DNA of 64,000 nt from Diphasiastrum complanatum (Eukaryota; Streptophyta; Lycopodiopsida; Lycopodiales; Lycopodiaceae), in assembly GCA_029204225.1 (NCBI GenBank), contig CM055099.1, positions 70,319,349 to 70,383,348 on the forward strand, given 5' to 3'. The notes under the pieces were generated by a model that was given only the letters and a program-made list of their open reading frames with translations, was not told where the DNA came from and did no database searches. The position numbers and the translations under genes were made by a program. This document shows positions 1 to 11,498 of the stretch, piece after piece; positions within the stretch are counted from its first letter, which is position 1, and the number at the start of each line of letters is the position of its first letter.

Positions 1-2
1 TG

Positions 3-974
3 AGTGACAACGAGGTCCTTAGTTATATGGATGGGATGTCTCCCTCGCATGCAGGCAGGATTATGGAGAGACTACAGGCTCGTTGGGATGCACGGAGTTC
101 AGGTAGGTTGTCCACATCATCTCATTCTGAGGAGATCCAGTCTCCACAACCCTTCGACCGAGGTGTTCCCCCCTTCCACGAGGGTCTATCCGGTAGGAGT
201 CCCTCCCCTGCGCACTCTAATGCCAGTGCCTCTTCCCGACATTCTGGCAAGGAAAAGAGCGATTGTAGGAGGAGTCGCCTCAGCGGCGGCTCCCGTTGTG
301 GCGGCGACGCCGATGATGTCGTGCCTCTAGTCCAGCGCATGCATCTAGCAGGCCTCATCGTAGGTCTTCCTTACTTCAAGGAACCCTAAGTCAAAAAGCA
401 ATGCGGATGGTGCGTGATACTTTGACTCCTGCATCTATCACACCTGATTATCTCGGCACACCCACACTCTATCCTCACATTTTTTCTTCTTCGGTACCCA
501 TGCTCCCTATGGGCTCTCCATGGCACCGTGATCCCTCTTGCCAGACCACTCCACTCAATTTTTTCTCCCATTCAAACCCATGTTGGTTTCACTCCTGCCC
601 AAACTCCTCCCCAACCTTCTCCTCTTCATACCCCTCCCCACTCTTCTAGTGATCGTCTTCAAACTCCTCCCCGAATCATTCTTGTTGTAGTCAACTCCCC
701 CACTCCTCTTGACACTCCCTTTGCCATCTATCCGTCAGCTGACATATTGCCATCCTATGACATAGATGTGGAGAAGCACATAGTGGAGGATGACCGCGGT
801 GGTCGCATCATCACTCGCATGAGGCAACTCATGCATGTGGTTTTCAACAGGGACATTTTCAAGGATTGGCGCAAACAAAGTGATGAGAAAAAGAATTATG
901 TCATTGACCAGTTGTCACAACTACATATATGTGTGTTTTGCCACGTGATGCTGCCACGCGAACCCGATACTTAG
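3..974 (+). pseudogene. Frameshifted transposon-type ORF, open at the window start
   Basis: Coding-like sequence is read in one frame from base 3 to about 370, in a second frame to about 535, then back in the first frame to the stop at 974. The middle part is rich in Pro, Ser and Thr. The last 60 codons hold a charged segment (VVFNRDIFKDWRKQSDEKKN) that resembles the second ORF of plant CACTA-type transposons. This family call is an impression by eye, not a domain match. The end of the frame runs into the palindromic repeat cluster at 939-1425, which fits the 3' end of a CACTA-like element. The two frame changes suggest it is no longer functional. The 5' end lies outside the window. Confidence 0.4.
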
Positions 975-1425
975 CCGAAATTTTGACATTTTTCTTATGC
1001 GTGGCACTGCCACGTGTGGCATATCCACGCTAAAACTTTTCTGAGGACCCTACCGGTGAAATCCAGGCTGGAGGAGAGGTTCGACAAAATTTTTTTAATT
1101 CTGCGTGGCATTGTCATGTGTGGCAGTGCCACGCAATTTTTTTTAAAACTAAAACTTGAAATTTGAGCGCCAAAATATGTCGGCGTGGCACATCCACGCG
1201 TGGAAGTGCCACGTACAATTGTTATTTAACCAATTTTCATGTGACATAAATTTTTTTGATTTGCCACACGTGGCTAATCTCCAGAGAAAATCCACAGCGA
1301 TGGCTTTTTTTATTGCCACGTGTTGCAAAATTTGTCAAAAAATTTGTCACGCGTGGCAATATTAAAACACAATACCTAGAAAAATTTTGTTTTAAAAATT
1401 TGCCACGCGTGGCAGTGCCACGCCT
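939..1425. repeat. Cluster of TGCCACGCGTGGCA-type palindromic repeats
   Basis: Variants of GCGTGGCACTGCCACG and TGCCACGCGTGGCA recur at 939-960, 999-1030, 1103-1134, 1183-1213, 1261-1274, 1314-1324, 1348-1357 and 1400-1424. They are separated by AT-rich sequence, with the larger units about 80-100 bp apart. Several units carry three half-sites in alternating orientation. Clustered short inverted repeats of this kind are typical of the subterminal regions of CACTA transposons, where the element-encoded DNA-binding protein binds. A clear CACTA terminus was not found beside them. Confidence 0.6.
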
Positions 1426-1430
1426 TGAAA

Positions 1431-2138
1431 AATTAGTTTGTTATAATTTTTTTTTTATATCTATTATGAATAATAAGTTAATAAACAACAACTTTATGAT
1501 TAATTTAAAAGCAAATAAGATTTTTTTTTATATTTTGAATAAGTGTATACTTATAATAATATGTGGACTAGAAATTAAATGATCAATATCTCAAATTATT
1601 ATGCTCTGACGAATTAAAGTTATTATCAGTTGAATATTACATGCTATCTTATGTATTTATAGACATTATGATGTGTTTCTATATTGAGAAAAAATTTTAA
1701 TCAAAATTTGACAATTTTTTCAATATGGTATTGATGGGTAAAAATATAAGCGTGAGCTTAATATGCATGTGAAAGGATGCTAAGTACCATACAATTGAGA
1801 GCCGTGTGGTAGCTTGTTAAGCTAATTTGTTGATGAAAAAATTGCAATGTTATACACCTTTGTGTGTTTGCAAAGATCAATGAATAGTCGAACAATATTG
1901 TGGGAAAGTGTATTATTATCTCAAAGAAGATGTTTTTTAATTATAATATATAAATAATCAACACATATATCTTTTAGTTAGTTCACACATCTATTGATAT
2001 TGATAAATTTTTCTAATTCTAAGTGATTGCGAGATGCGTTTGAAATGAAACTTTAGAAATGCAACATCGTAGAAAAATATAATAATTTTAATTTGAAAAC
2101 AATATATATTGACCACAATGGATCATTTTATGACAAAA
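1431..2138. other. AT-rich stretch with no recognisable gene
   Basis: Very AT-rich sequence between the palindrome cluster and the 3' end of the CACTA transposase remnant. No coding frame, structured RNA or long repeat was seen. It may be the untranslated 3' flank of the transposase on the minus strand. Confidence 0.5.
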
Positions 2139-2160
2139 TTATTTGTGACATGTACAAACC

Positions 2161-3023
2161 TTATTCATCATCGCAAGATTCAAATTCATCAGCCAATACA
2201 TCTTGCAACTCATCTCCGCTAAGATGATTTTCATCATCACTATCGAAATCAAAACCTCTCTCAATATTGTCCTCATGCAAAGAATCATTGTTGTCCTCTT
2301 CATCATCTGAGTTGTCGGAATCATGAGAATCAATTCTCGGGTTTTCAATATTTATAAAACTCGAAGGTATATGTACATCTTCATTAGATTTACTTGTGTT
2401 GTCCAAATTTTAGATCTTCCATTTCATTCTCAACATATGCATTTTGGAATACATGTCTTAAGCGTGGCTTAATTTGAACAACATACCACCAATCTTTGTT
2501 TAGTAGATCTGGTTGAAAAAATACCTGCACATTTAGCAATGTTAGGATTAGATATTTGTTATGCTCACATTTTAATTCACAATAAATAGATGTAATATAA
2601 AAGTAGTGTAGATGATTAATATAACATTGATCACAATTGACAAAAAGAAAAAAAATGTAAAATTCATGCACACCTGTTCACAATGACGAGGCAACACCAA
2701 TGTGTTTGAAAAGTCCATGCTTAATGTCTTGGTTGAATCGATAGCAAAAATCTACTACGATCTTTTTTTACAGTTGCATTTGATCCTCTATAGTTGATTT
2801 TGAACCATTTCACGTCAAACAACAAATATTTACCCATTTCACCAAAACACACCTCATATATGGCTTGTATGGTTCCTACATACTCAAGCTCTCCAAAAAT
2901 TGGACTTTGATCTCGAGCACTACTCCGACTTTCTTCATGGAAGGATGCCATCACACCACAATCATAAGTTTGTCGTTTCATACCAATTGATTCAATGTGA
3001 TGATGACGACCATATGTCCACAT
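2161..3023 (-). pseudogene. CACTA transposase C-terminal part: DUF4216 and acidic tail
   Basis: The piece at 2721-3023 holds a DUF4216-like stretch (YVGTIQAIYEV, LLFDVKWFKINYRGS). It continues after a gap at 2390-2545 with QVFFQPDLLNKDWWYVVQIKPR, matching the usual end of this domain. The overlapping frame at 2161-2406 is dominated by Asp, Glu, Asn and Ser, as in the acidic tails of tnp2 proteins. The gap at about 2546-2720 has no coding signal and could be an intron. Confidence 0.7.
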
Positions 3024-3310
3024 TGCACTATACTTTCGATACTGTCACATGCTGATTATAATTAAAACAATAATCAATCATCGTACAAATTAAAATTGTT
3101 CACTTACAAAAAATAGAGTTATAGACAAACCTTCCAATCACATCCTCTTGCAAATTCCCATTATGTGTCAAATATGAATTGTCCCTTTGATCTTGCTTGT
3201 TGGAGTGTATCAACCATCCAGTCTATAGTGCATTGGTTAGGCAATGGCTCAAGATCGTGTGAAGGTGTAGCTTGACCTCTACGCCTATTGCGTCGGTGTC
3301 GATTTTCTAT

Positions 3311-4228
3311 TCAATACCCTTTTCTTTTTTTTTCTTCCTCATATAATTCCAACCATTTATCCATTACTCCCAAACTATATAGCATGAAGGTTGAAATTTT
3401 TTCTCTCAAACTAGGTGTCCTTTTTTTAAGACTACCCATACCTTTAGGTTTCTCACCTTTCACCTCATTGCTTTCCTCATCATGCCATAGTCGTGGAGCA
3501 GATGGATCTATTTGAAACAAAACTTTGGTAACATAAAATAGAGATTCTTGCACTAACCATCCCTCTGACATGCTTCCCTTTGGCCTTGCCGTCTGACGCA
3601 CAAAATCTCTTCATGAATCTCTCCAAGAAAAACATCCACCTACAGAAAATTTTAACACATCAATGAGAACATTCTGTTATTTATAATTTGAAAGAATCAC
3701 ACTACATTTATTGAAACTACTAAAATCAAATTCAAGTGTATTATACCTTGAGTGCACAGGACCGGCAATACCAACTTCTTGGACCAAGTGCACAAGCAGA
3801 TGCACCTATATGTCTAGGATAGAAGTTGGAAAATCCCTCTCAAGCATACATACAGCCTCCACCATATCTTCTTGCTTTGTTTGCACGTCTATCTCATGAA
3901 TCTCCTTACCACACATCCATCTACATCATGTTTGTAGTATAACTAGATTTCAGTACATTCAGATTATTTTATCAAACTTGTATTAGAAAAAAAACACGAA
4001 ATTTCATAAGATATCAATGTAAACAAAAAAAATTAAGTACCTGACAACGAATGCTAATTTGTAAATGGCATCACGAAGTTGATCAGTGAGATAGCCACGA
4101 ATGCACATTGGAAATATGTACTCGACCATCTTCAACCAATCGTGAGATTTTAGACCATGGAGTTTTCCTTCAGTTGTGAATGATGTTCGTAGTGAATGAG
4201 CAAACCCATTGGTGTTCTCATCTCGCAA
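3311..4228 (-). pseudogene. CACTA transposase middle part: DUF4218
   Basis: Three minus-strand blocks fit DUF4218 in order. At 4004-4228 the motif GLKSHDWLKMVEYIFP and an RDAIYKL stretch are seen. At 3700-3900 the frame reads VCMLERDFPTSILDIQVHLL followed by VGIAGPVHSRY. At 3311-3601 the frame starts RQTARPKGSMSEGWLV. Non-coding gaps separate them, and no single frame is maintained. Confidence 0.75.
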
Positions 4229-5156
4229 ATGACTGACCGTACATACTTATACTCTTCTTTTGTAAGAATACAAGGGGCTCTTGGAATACTATAGGTATTT
4301 CCATCAGTACATAATTTTGGCCAATACTCTTTTTTTGTTTTTGATTCTTGTAGATCATGCCTGGCAAAAAGACTGTCTTTGTCACCCACCAAGTGTTTCC
4401 ATATTGATTCACCCACATTTTTGAGTATGTGCATAGGATCAAGCAAGTGATTGATCAGAAGGTTATTCCAATATGGTAAACAATGAAAGATGGATAGTCT
4501 TTTCATACCATTGATTGGCTTAGTCTCGGATTCAATCCAAAGTTTGTGCCAATCTGCCACGGACATTCTCTTTGAAGGCATTCTTGTTTCTGATCTTCCT
4601 CCAAAGCCTCTTCTATGCGCATTTCTAAATGGATGATTTTCATCATGCAAGTACTTGCAATGATTTTCATACACAACTTTGTTGAAATGACGTGAGTGGC
4701 GAGCATCAATATTTGGTCCACAAATGAGACACGCGTGATATCCAGAAGTTGTAGAACCTAAAAGAATCAAATCCAATTCGTGTTATAAATAGAATTCTTT
4801 TAAAGCATAAATATTGCATGCATAAAAAATAAATATACAAACACTACAAATGATTTCATTTTATAGTCACCTAAACAATCGCCCAATTCTGGATAGTCAT
4901 GCATAGTCCACATTAACATCGCACACAACAAAAATGTTTTGTCTTGAAGTGGACGTGAGATGTCATATGCTTGGACTCCCTTCCATAGTAGTTCTAGTTC
5001 CTCAATCAATGGTGCAAAGTAGATATCCATATTTTTTACTTTATGTTTTCCAGGAATTAGAAGTGCTAGCATGAGATGTCCTTTTTTGATGCTTAGCCAA
5101 GGTGGAATGTTATAGTTGACCAACACCACTGGCCAAGTAGACCACGTGCTTGACAT
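4150..5156 (-). pseudogene. CACTA transposase core: Transposase_21 (tnp2)
   Basis: The frame at 4800-5156 begins with SSTWSTWPVVLVNYNIPPWL and continues into a LALLIPGKHKVKNMDIYFAP stretch, the hallmark of tnp2 transposases. After a short gap (4777-4799) the frame at 4150-4776 continues with CLICGPNIDARHSRHFNKVV, LPYWNNLLINHLLDPMHILK and NVGESIWKHL. This is the best preserved part of the gene, about 320 codons. Confidence 0.85.
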
Positions 5157-5159
5157 TTT

Positions 5160-5949
5160 TTCAAAGGGGTTAACCCCGTCAGTTGCAAGTCCAAATCTTA
5201 TATTTCTTGTTTCACTTGCGAAACATGGATGTTCTTTGTCAATGTGTTTCCATGCAGGAGAGTCTGAATTACTCTCATGATCTCATCCGAAGAACGATGA
5301 CTAGCATGCCAATTCACAAGTTCTGCAAGAGACTTGCAACGAAACAATTGTTGCAATCATGAGATCATTGGAAAGTGTCGTAACACCTTGCATGGGATAG
5401 TGGTCCCTTGTAAGTCATCTCGATATTGAGGAGTATCGCATATAGGACAAGCTTTTAACCCTCAATACTCACCACGATATAAGATGCCATCTTTTGGACA
5501 AGCATGATGCAATGTATAGTCCATTCCCATTGCACTCAACATTTTTTGTGCCTCACCTCTTGTCTCTAACATAGTGTTTCCTTCTGGGAGTAGTTTGTGC
5601 AATAACCTATACGTAATGAAATGAATTTTCATAATATAAAATAAAAGATCATTTAGCCAACTAAAACATTTGACTTGAACAACACATCTATTAAATTCTT
5701 AAAAAAAAATCTCAATCTTATTTACCCAAATAAAGATGTAACACTTGTATCACTCCATTTATATTTTGCTTGGAGGTTCAATATAAGCAACGAAGCAGCC
5801 AAACAAGATGTCTTTGCTCCAAGATATAATGGTCTGTTTGATTCTTCTCTCAATTTTTTTTCCGCGGCACTAATAAATGATTTGCTATCATGTTCAGTGC
5901 CTTCTTCCATATCATGATGCTCATAGACGTTATTTATCAAGTTGTTCAT
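5160..5949 (-). pseudogene. CACTA transposase N-terminal and zinc-binding part, with stops
   Basis: The open piece at 5722-5949 reads AEKKLREESNRPLYLGAKTS followed by a KYKWSDTSV stretch, matching the start of tnp2 proteins. From about 5580 down to 5160 the sequence reads MDYTLHHACPKDGILYRGEY, a stop, then LKACPICDTPQY and KVLRHFPMI, another stop, and a frame change. The motifs are those of the family's zinc-binding region. The damage is visible directly in the sequence. Confidence 0.7.
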
Positions 5950-7484
5950 GATTTCAACTTCATCTTGAATGCAAAAATCATTTTCAGCACTTGATCTTGA
6001 TTCTAAAGAAGAAGAAAAAGAAGAAGAAGATCAAGGCTGATTTGCTTTGGCACGTTGTTGTTCATCTATTTTCATCATGGCTCTCAATCCCATACGCTCA
6101 CGGCGTGATAATTGATTTATGTGCGGCCCATCGTATGCCAATCTTGTTTGGATATGGAGTGACTGTTGTCATCGTCACTAGAGCTAGATGACAATTCATA
6201 GTCCTTCAAACATGGGAAACAAATTAACATATTCATCAATTAACATATAAGATTGTCATTCATGAAAATTAAAACTAAAATTAAGACATGCAAATCAAAC
6301 ACCATATCTTAAATTAAGGCATGCAATATGAAATATAAAAAAAAACAATTAATTCACATTCAATATAACTTGCTCTCACTAAATAGTTAAAATGTATTTT
6401 GATATTCACAAGGTACATGCTTGAGTTTGGCTCAAAGCCTTTTGTACACATCTTGGAAGAGGGCGATTGAGGCTATATTTGATGAATAGCTCTCCACCAC
6501 ATTTAATGGGCCTTATCGCACATACCATTACGTATGTACTTTTTGAGTTCCTAGAAAAGTATTCTTCCTTTCCATTGGTACGTTCCTCGAAATCACAATT
6601 AGTTAATGAAGGGTTTAGGGTTCAATTTTGGCCCCTGATAGATCAAATCTAGTCCTTGGGCAGGATGATTAGTTTGCTGCTTGGAAGGACAAGAGAGCAA
6701 TAGTTTTATTTCAAGAAGAGATTATGGCAGCAGAGATCTAATATAGGAGCATGAGCACTTCGACAGATGGACATTGCAAATGCTCAATTTTTTCTTGTCC
6801 CCTATCACCATCTCAAGAAAAATCCATTTTACGCTCTCAATGGTCTTCTGAAATCAAATTCGACTGTGATACAATCAATTAGTCATGGCGATCCTGTTAG
6901 CATTGTTGGTAGCACCTCTGCACAAGAGCCAAGGATTTCACAAACAAAGATGTTTGATCCATTCCTCAACGCTAGCAATCATCTAACAACGTCCGTCGAG
7001 TTATTTCCTTTCCATCCACTCAACACAAAATCCGAAAACACCCTACCACATTCCCCTGCGCTCTTGTCAATTGCTCTCATCCGCATCCATCAACAATCCC
7101 TTCACGAAAAAACCCACCTCCAATCCCTCCTCGGATTCCACCCATAGAGATTTCGGATCTCTTCTATCCTTAATCTTCCTTCAACTAGCTATAACCGCAC
7201 AGCACACAACCATGTTCCTTGAAATCTATTAGCTCATTGGTACCATACTTCATGGAAGTAGTAGTATATCTAGCGTCCCTCAGTGTATTACAAAAAAGAA
7301 GAAGGAAGATTGCGCCCAGCTTAACGCATGTTTTTTTATTTTTTAAAAACATTCCGACCCAGTACGTTCTGACCCAAAAGGGTCAAAAAGGGTTTCTAAG
7401 GGACACATATATAAATATGTCTATCAACGTAAATAGCCCCATTTTGGTGTCTCTATCACTCGAGAAAGTCAAAATTTGCTACCT

Positions 7485-7760
7485 AACATATGATTTTGTT
7501 GCTTATTACTTGACATGGCTCTATCAAGTGACTAGACTCAACAAGTAATATATTAAGACAACTCAAGTGTAACCCCTTGTCAAACCCCTATTACACATGA
7601 TGACTTAAATTTTATGTCTATGCGTGGTTTTGTTGCTTATCACTCGACACGGCTCATCAAGTGATCAGTCTCAACCGATCCCAAGTCTAGTATACTGAGA
7701 TAGCTCATATCACATGAGATAAGGGTCGGAAAGGGTTTCTAAGGGACACATATATAACAA
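7485..7760. repeat. Diverged tandem duplication, period about 135 bp
   Basis: The segment from about 7491 (TTTTGTTGCTTATTACTTGA) is repeated in diverged form from about 7626 (TTTTGTTGCTTATCACTCGA). Each copy continues into a CATCAAGTGA/CTATCAAGTGA stretch. A phrase from just upstream, GGGTTTCTAAGGGACACATA at about 7390-7409, recurs at about 7731-7750 beyond the second copy. Confidence 0.6.
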
Positions 7761-7996
7761 ATTATGAATACTTTCTAAACTAAATAATGTCCACAACTTA
7801 TATGCGCCATCAAACCACATATTTACATTTGTCATTTTTTTTAAATCACAAAATTCTCTTAAATACATGGTCATTTTGTACCAACCATATCAAATCATCT
7901 ACTTGTCTTATATCAAATCAAAATACAATTAATTCTCATTTGTCCTTTTCAAAAAGTCATCAAAATCTTCAAAAAAAACATGGTCCTCTTGTACCC

Positions 7997-8090
7997 AAAA
8001 TATGTCATATCAATCACATGCTTTTGTCCTTAAAAATTCATGCTTAAAAATATGTCATATCACCCACATGCTTTTGTCCTCAAAAAATAT
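7997..8090. repeat. 45-bp tandem duplication
   Basis: A unit containing AAAATATGTCATATCA and CACATGCTTTTGTCCT occurs twice head to tail, with only a few base differences. Confidence 0.75.
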
Positions 8091-8204
8091 TTATAAAATT
8101 AGTGTCAAATCATTTTTTTAGTTCCATAATTTGTCATTTTGACAAACCACTCGCCATATGACACATTCCAAGCCGTAATCACGGATTTCCATGCAAAAAA
8201 AATT

Positions 8205-8236
8205 GCGTGGCACTACCACGCGTGGCAGAGCCACGC
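8205..8236. repeat. Isolated copy of the GCGTGGCA/TGCCACGC palindrome
   Basis: The 32-bp unit GCGTGGCACTACCACGCGTG plus GCAGAGCCACGC has the same three-half-site layout as the cluster at 939-1425. It lies 25 bp upstream of a TATA box and about 670 bp upstream of the ORF at 8905. This suggests the 5' end of an element of the same family as the 3' remnant at 1-1425. Confidence 0.65.
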
Positions 8237-8260
8237 AACACTTGAAATCTGGAAAATGAA

Positions 8261-8268
8261 TATAAAGG
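8261..8268 (+). promoter_or_regulatory. Candidate TATA box
   Basis: TATAAAGG lies 25 bp after the palindromic unit and upstream of the pyrimidine-rich leader and ORF at 8905-9219. The position fits a transposon promoter, but there is no transcript evidence. Confidence 0.4.
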
Positions 8269-8362
8269 CCCTCATTCAATATTTCTCCATGCTTTCTTGT
8301 GGATTTCTTGAGGCTCTCAAGCTCTCACACTCAAGCTCTCACTCTCAAGCTTTCAATCTCTC

Positions 8363-8839
<477 letters not shown>

Positions 8840-8904
8840 TCATTTTTCACATTTGATATCTTTCCAAGTTCTTTTCACAACTTCATATCTTTCTCTCAAT
8901 AGTC

Positions 8905-9219
8905 ATGTCTACTAGTGGTAGCGGAGCATCAAGGAGGAGGCCAAGATCCTCTTTCGGTGGAAGAGGACAAGCCTCGGGATCGGATTCCGATCAAGTGCGA
9001 GATTTTTATACTATGCTATCTCCCGAGGAAAGGCAAAGGATGAAAGCCCTTTGTCTTTCCGAAGGAGAATCCGATCAACAAGATCGTGGATTCGTTTCGA
9101 CGGACATGCCATCGGAAGAATCCACGAATATTTTCTATGACGTTGATGAGGATGGTTCCATCATCATGGACATTAGGGATAAGGTCATCATCAATAGATT
9201 GCACGACCTTACTCTTTAG
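8905..9219 (+). CDS. Short Ser/Arg/Gly-rich ORF, probably the 5' end of a transposon gene
   Basis: The frame starts with MSTSGSGASRRRPRSSFGGR and has a basic, low-complexity N-terminus. An acidic middle part (FYTMLSPEERQRMKALCLSE) follows, and the frame stops after 104 residues. It lies downstream of a palindromic unit and a TATA box, which suggests the first exon of a CACTA-like accessory gene. The last 200 bases overlap an open minus-strand frame continuous with the Copia gag at 9290-10191, so the true 3' limit may be an element junction. I do not recognise a domain. Confidence 0.4.
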   Translation: MSTSGSGASRRRPRSSFGGRGQASGSDSDQVRDFYTMLSPEERQRMKALCLSEGESDQQDRGFVSTDMPSEESTNIFYDVDEDGSIIMDIRDKVIINRLHDLTL

Positions 9220-9289
9220 TACTTTGGTCACGATTTGTTCACCCTTGGGAGCAACAAGACCAAGGGGACAAAGACAGGATACTTGATAT

Positions 9290-10191
9290 ATATACCATGA
9301 GTTTCCACAACCGGAAACCATCAAGGATGACTCTTCATCCTCCTCTTCCTCCTGATGTGCAATGTTGCTTTGTTTGCTCTCTTGTGCCTTCTTCTTCTTG
9401 AGACATTCTGATGCAAAATGTCCTTTCTTTCCACAGAAAAAACATTTGTACTTGGACTTGTCTTTGATCTTGCCCTTTGAGCTTGAAGCCTCATCCTCCT
9501 CCTTGGTCTCCTTGAAGTGCTTCTTCTTGCCATTGGTCTTCTTCTTGATTTTGAATGAGAAATTAGCTTTCTCATCACCATCCTGCAGAGAAATAGCATT
9601 CATTCTTGCATTGGTATGCAACATCCTACACTCTTCAGCTACTAATACACTGTGTAGCTTTTCTATAGTAGGCAAAGTGTCTTGGATTGCAAAGCTTTGG
9701 ACCAAATTTGTAAAGCCACTCCCTAGACCATTTAGGACAATCTGAACAAGCTCACTATCTTGAATCTTCTCTCCAATGGAAGCTAACTCCCTATTAGGAG
9801 ACTTGATTCTTAGCACATAATCTTGTGCATTCTCATCACTCCTCTTCATGCTTTGTAGAATCTGATTCCTAAGCATGAGAACCCTCGAAGTGTTACTAGA
9901 CTCATAGATAGATTTTAAAGATTCCCAAGCCTCTTTAGCACTCTTACATGATGATACTTCCCTTAAAAGATCATTGCTTACATTCATCTTAATACAGTGA
10001 AGTGCAAGCCTAGACCTCTTCTTGTATCTCACTAATTCCTGTGCACCTAGAGGTTCATCTTCATCATCTATTAGAAACTCATAAAGATCCTAGAGCACCA
10101 TTAGTGACTCCATCCTCACTTTCCAAATAGCATAATTGGTAGAATTTAACCTCTCACTAGCTTCTAGAAGGTAGGCTCCCACTGATCCCAT
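9290..10191 (-). pseudogene. Ty1/Copia retrotransposon gag (UBN2-type) with zinc knuckle
   Basis: The frame starts at the ATG at 10191 with MGSVGAYLLEASERLNSTNY. It has one in-frame TAG at 10090-10092, then stays open. Copia gag motifs follow: SCKSAKEAWESLKSIYE, LRNQILQSMKRSDENAQDYV and SELVQIVLNGLG. A CCHC knuckle CFFCGKKGHFASEC lies at about 9404-9445. Similarity stops at NSWYI, where a Copia protease would normally begin (SWYIDSG), near 9290. The protein would package the RNA in virus-like particles. Protease, integrase and RT are absent on this side, so the element is truncated just at the protease. Confidence 0.85.
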
Positions 10192-10809
10192 CTTACTAGC
10201 AAGATTCTACACACAAGATATAGATTTGTTTGGACCTGAAACTCACAAAGGTTTCTAACTTGCAGTGTTTCACTCAAATGTTGACTTCTAATCCAACAGA
10301 TGGATTTGTAATCACAGTTCTATCACTCCCTCACAAGCTGGAATGAAGATAAGATGAGATGAAAACTACACTCAAGCAAATCTTGCCAATCTTGGCTATT
10401 CTTGGACAAAAACTGACTCTATCTCTCTCATTCACTTTGATGTACTTTCAAGACCTGGTTTCCACTGTAAGAAGGTCTGAAATCAGCCTAGATTAATTAG
10501 TTTTCATGAAGGAAATTCAAAACTAATCAATGGCAAGTGATCTTGGTAGGTTATCCTAGGATTTGCACCAAAAATTACATCAAACTGACACCATATGAAT
10601 TTTCTATGATCCAATGAACATGGGTTATTAAATGCTGGTTCAGAGATGCCCACACGTGTGAACAGTACGTATTTTGATCCTGAAAAAGTTTTGGATCAAA
10701 TCCCCTCACCAAAACCTGGATACCAGCTCGCCCTTCCAATACTAGCTTTTTGCACCAAAACCTGCTAAAACTGGATTAGATTCAAACACAGATCAATGGC
10801 CTTGTACTT

Positions 10810-10822
10810 GGCTCTGATACCA
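10810..10822 (-). other. Copia primer-binding site (initiator Met tRNA type)
   Basis: The plus strand reads GGCTCTGATACCA, the reverse complement of TGGTATCAGAGCC, the standard primer-binding site complementary to the initiator Met tRNA. It lies upstream of the gag on the minus strand and touches the LTR edge at 10823. Confidence 0.85.
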
Positions 10823-11385
10823 TGTTAAAAGTACAGTACTAAGGACCATAAATGGATCTTTGAATGATCCACAAGGTGATTGTATGCTTGTTAAACAATC
10901 TATCAGAAACTAGTCATCAGAAAACAAGATCTAGTTTAGCAGCTTGATAGGAAACAAGTAGAGACAATCAAAGCATTGATCAAATAGTCTAATCCAACTC
11001 CACACGTGTGGAAATAAGGCTGTAGTACGGCCTGTAGACAGTGCTTACAAAGTGCCAAAGCTGGGTTTAATCACCATACAATGAGAGGAAACTCGAGTTT
11101 CTCCTTGAGGCTCCAAAAAGTTTCTATCTTCTCACTATGGAGAATGGAAATACATAGTAAAACACACTTCCTTTGCAAAGTTAGGTGAAAATCCAGCATG
11201 TAATAAGGAAGTAGACTCCACTTTCTTGCCCTAATGTGAAAACCCTAGCCTAGATCCAAGAGTCATGCTTGGTAGGTGCATGGTAGGTACAAATCTCATC
11301 ATAAATCATGGTCTAGATCCTACAAAGTAGGAATCACTACCAAATAGACACAACCACTCCTCTTCACTCGTGGTAACCTACTTTA
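10823..11385 (-). repeat. Probable 5' LTR of the truncated Copia element
   Basis: On the plus strand the LTR edge starts TGTTAAAAGTACAG directly beside the primer-binding site. The far edge is not defined because no second LTR copy is present in the window. The end given here is an estimate. CACACGTGTG motifs occur both inside and outside the LTR. Confidence 0.5.
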
Positions 11386-11498
11386 GGTGTGTATGTACAA
11401 GTGGCACTTTGGCCATTCAAGTAACCAACAAACAATATTGACAAAATGTACAATATTCTACATGGCTAGATTTGCCAATGTAGGCAATTTTTCACATG

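Larger units (their letters stand above)
2161..5949 (-). pseudogene. CACTA (En/Spm) transposase gene, tnp2 type, degenerate
   Basis: Read on the minus strand, the pieces come in the order expected for plant CACTA transposases: N-terminal block (5722-5949), zinc-binding region (5160-5580), Transposase_21/tnp2 core (4150-5156), DUF4218 (3311-4228), DUF4216 (2390-3023) and an acidic tail (2161-2406). The enzyme would cut and paste the element through its CACTA termini. The pieces lie in different frames with non-coding gaps, some of which may be old introns. The 5160-5580 block contains stop codons and frame changes, so the copy looks inactive. The identification rests on several recognisable family motifs in order and is secure at family level. 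Matching CACTA terminal repeats were not located. Confidence 0.85.
6200..8200. other. Region without a recognisable gene
   Basis: An isolated plus-strand frame of 126 codons at 6767-7147 resembles no family I know, and its AT-rich surroundings give it no gene context. It may be chance or a transposon remnant. Two small tandem duplications lie at 7485-7760 and 7997-8090. Nothing else was recognised. Confidence 0.4.

Noticed and set aside
6767-7147. 126-codon plus-strand frame as a gene
   Set aside because: No family resemblance, no splice or promoter context, and surrounded by transposon remnants.
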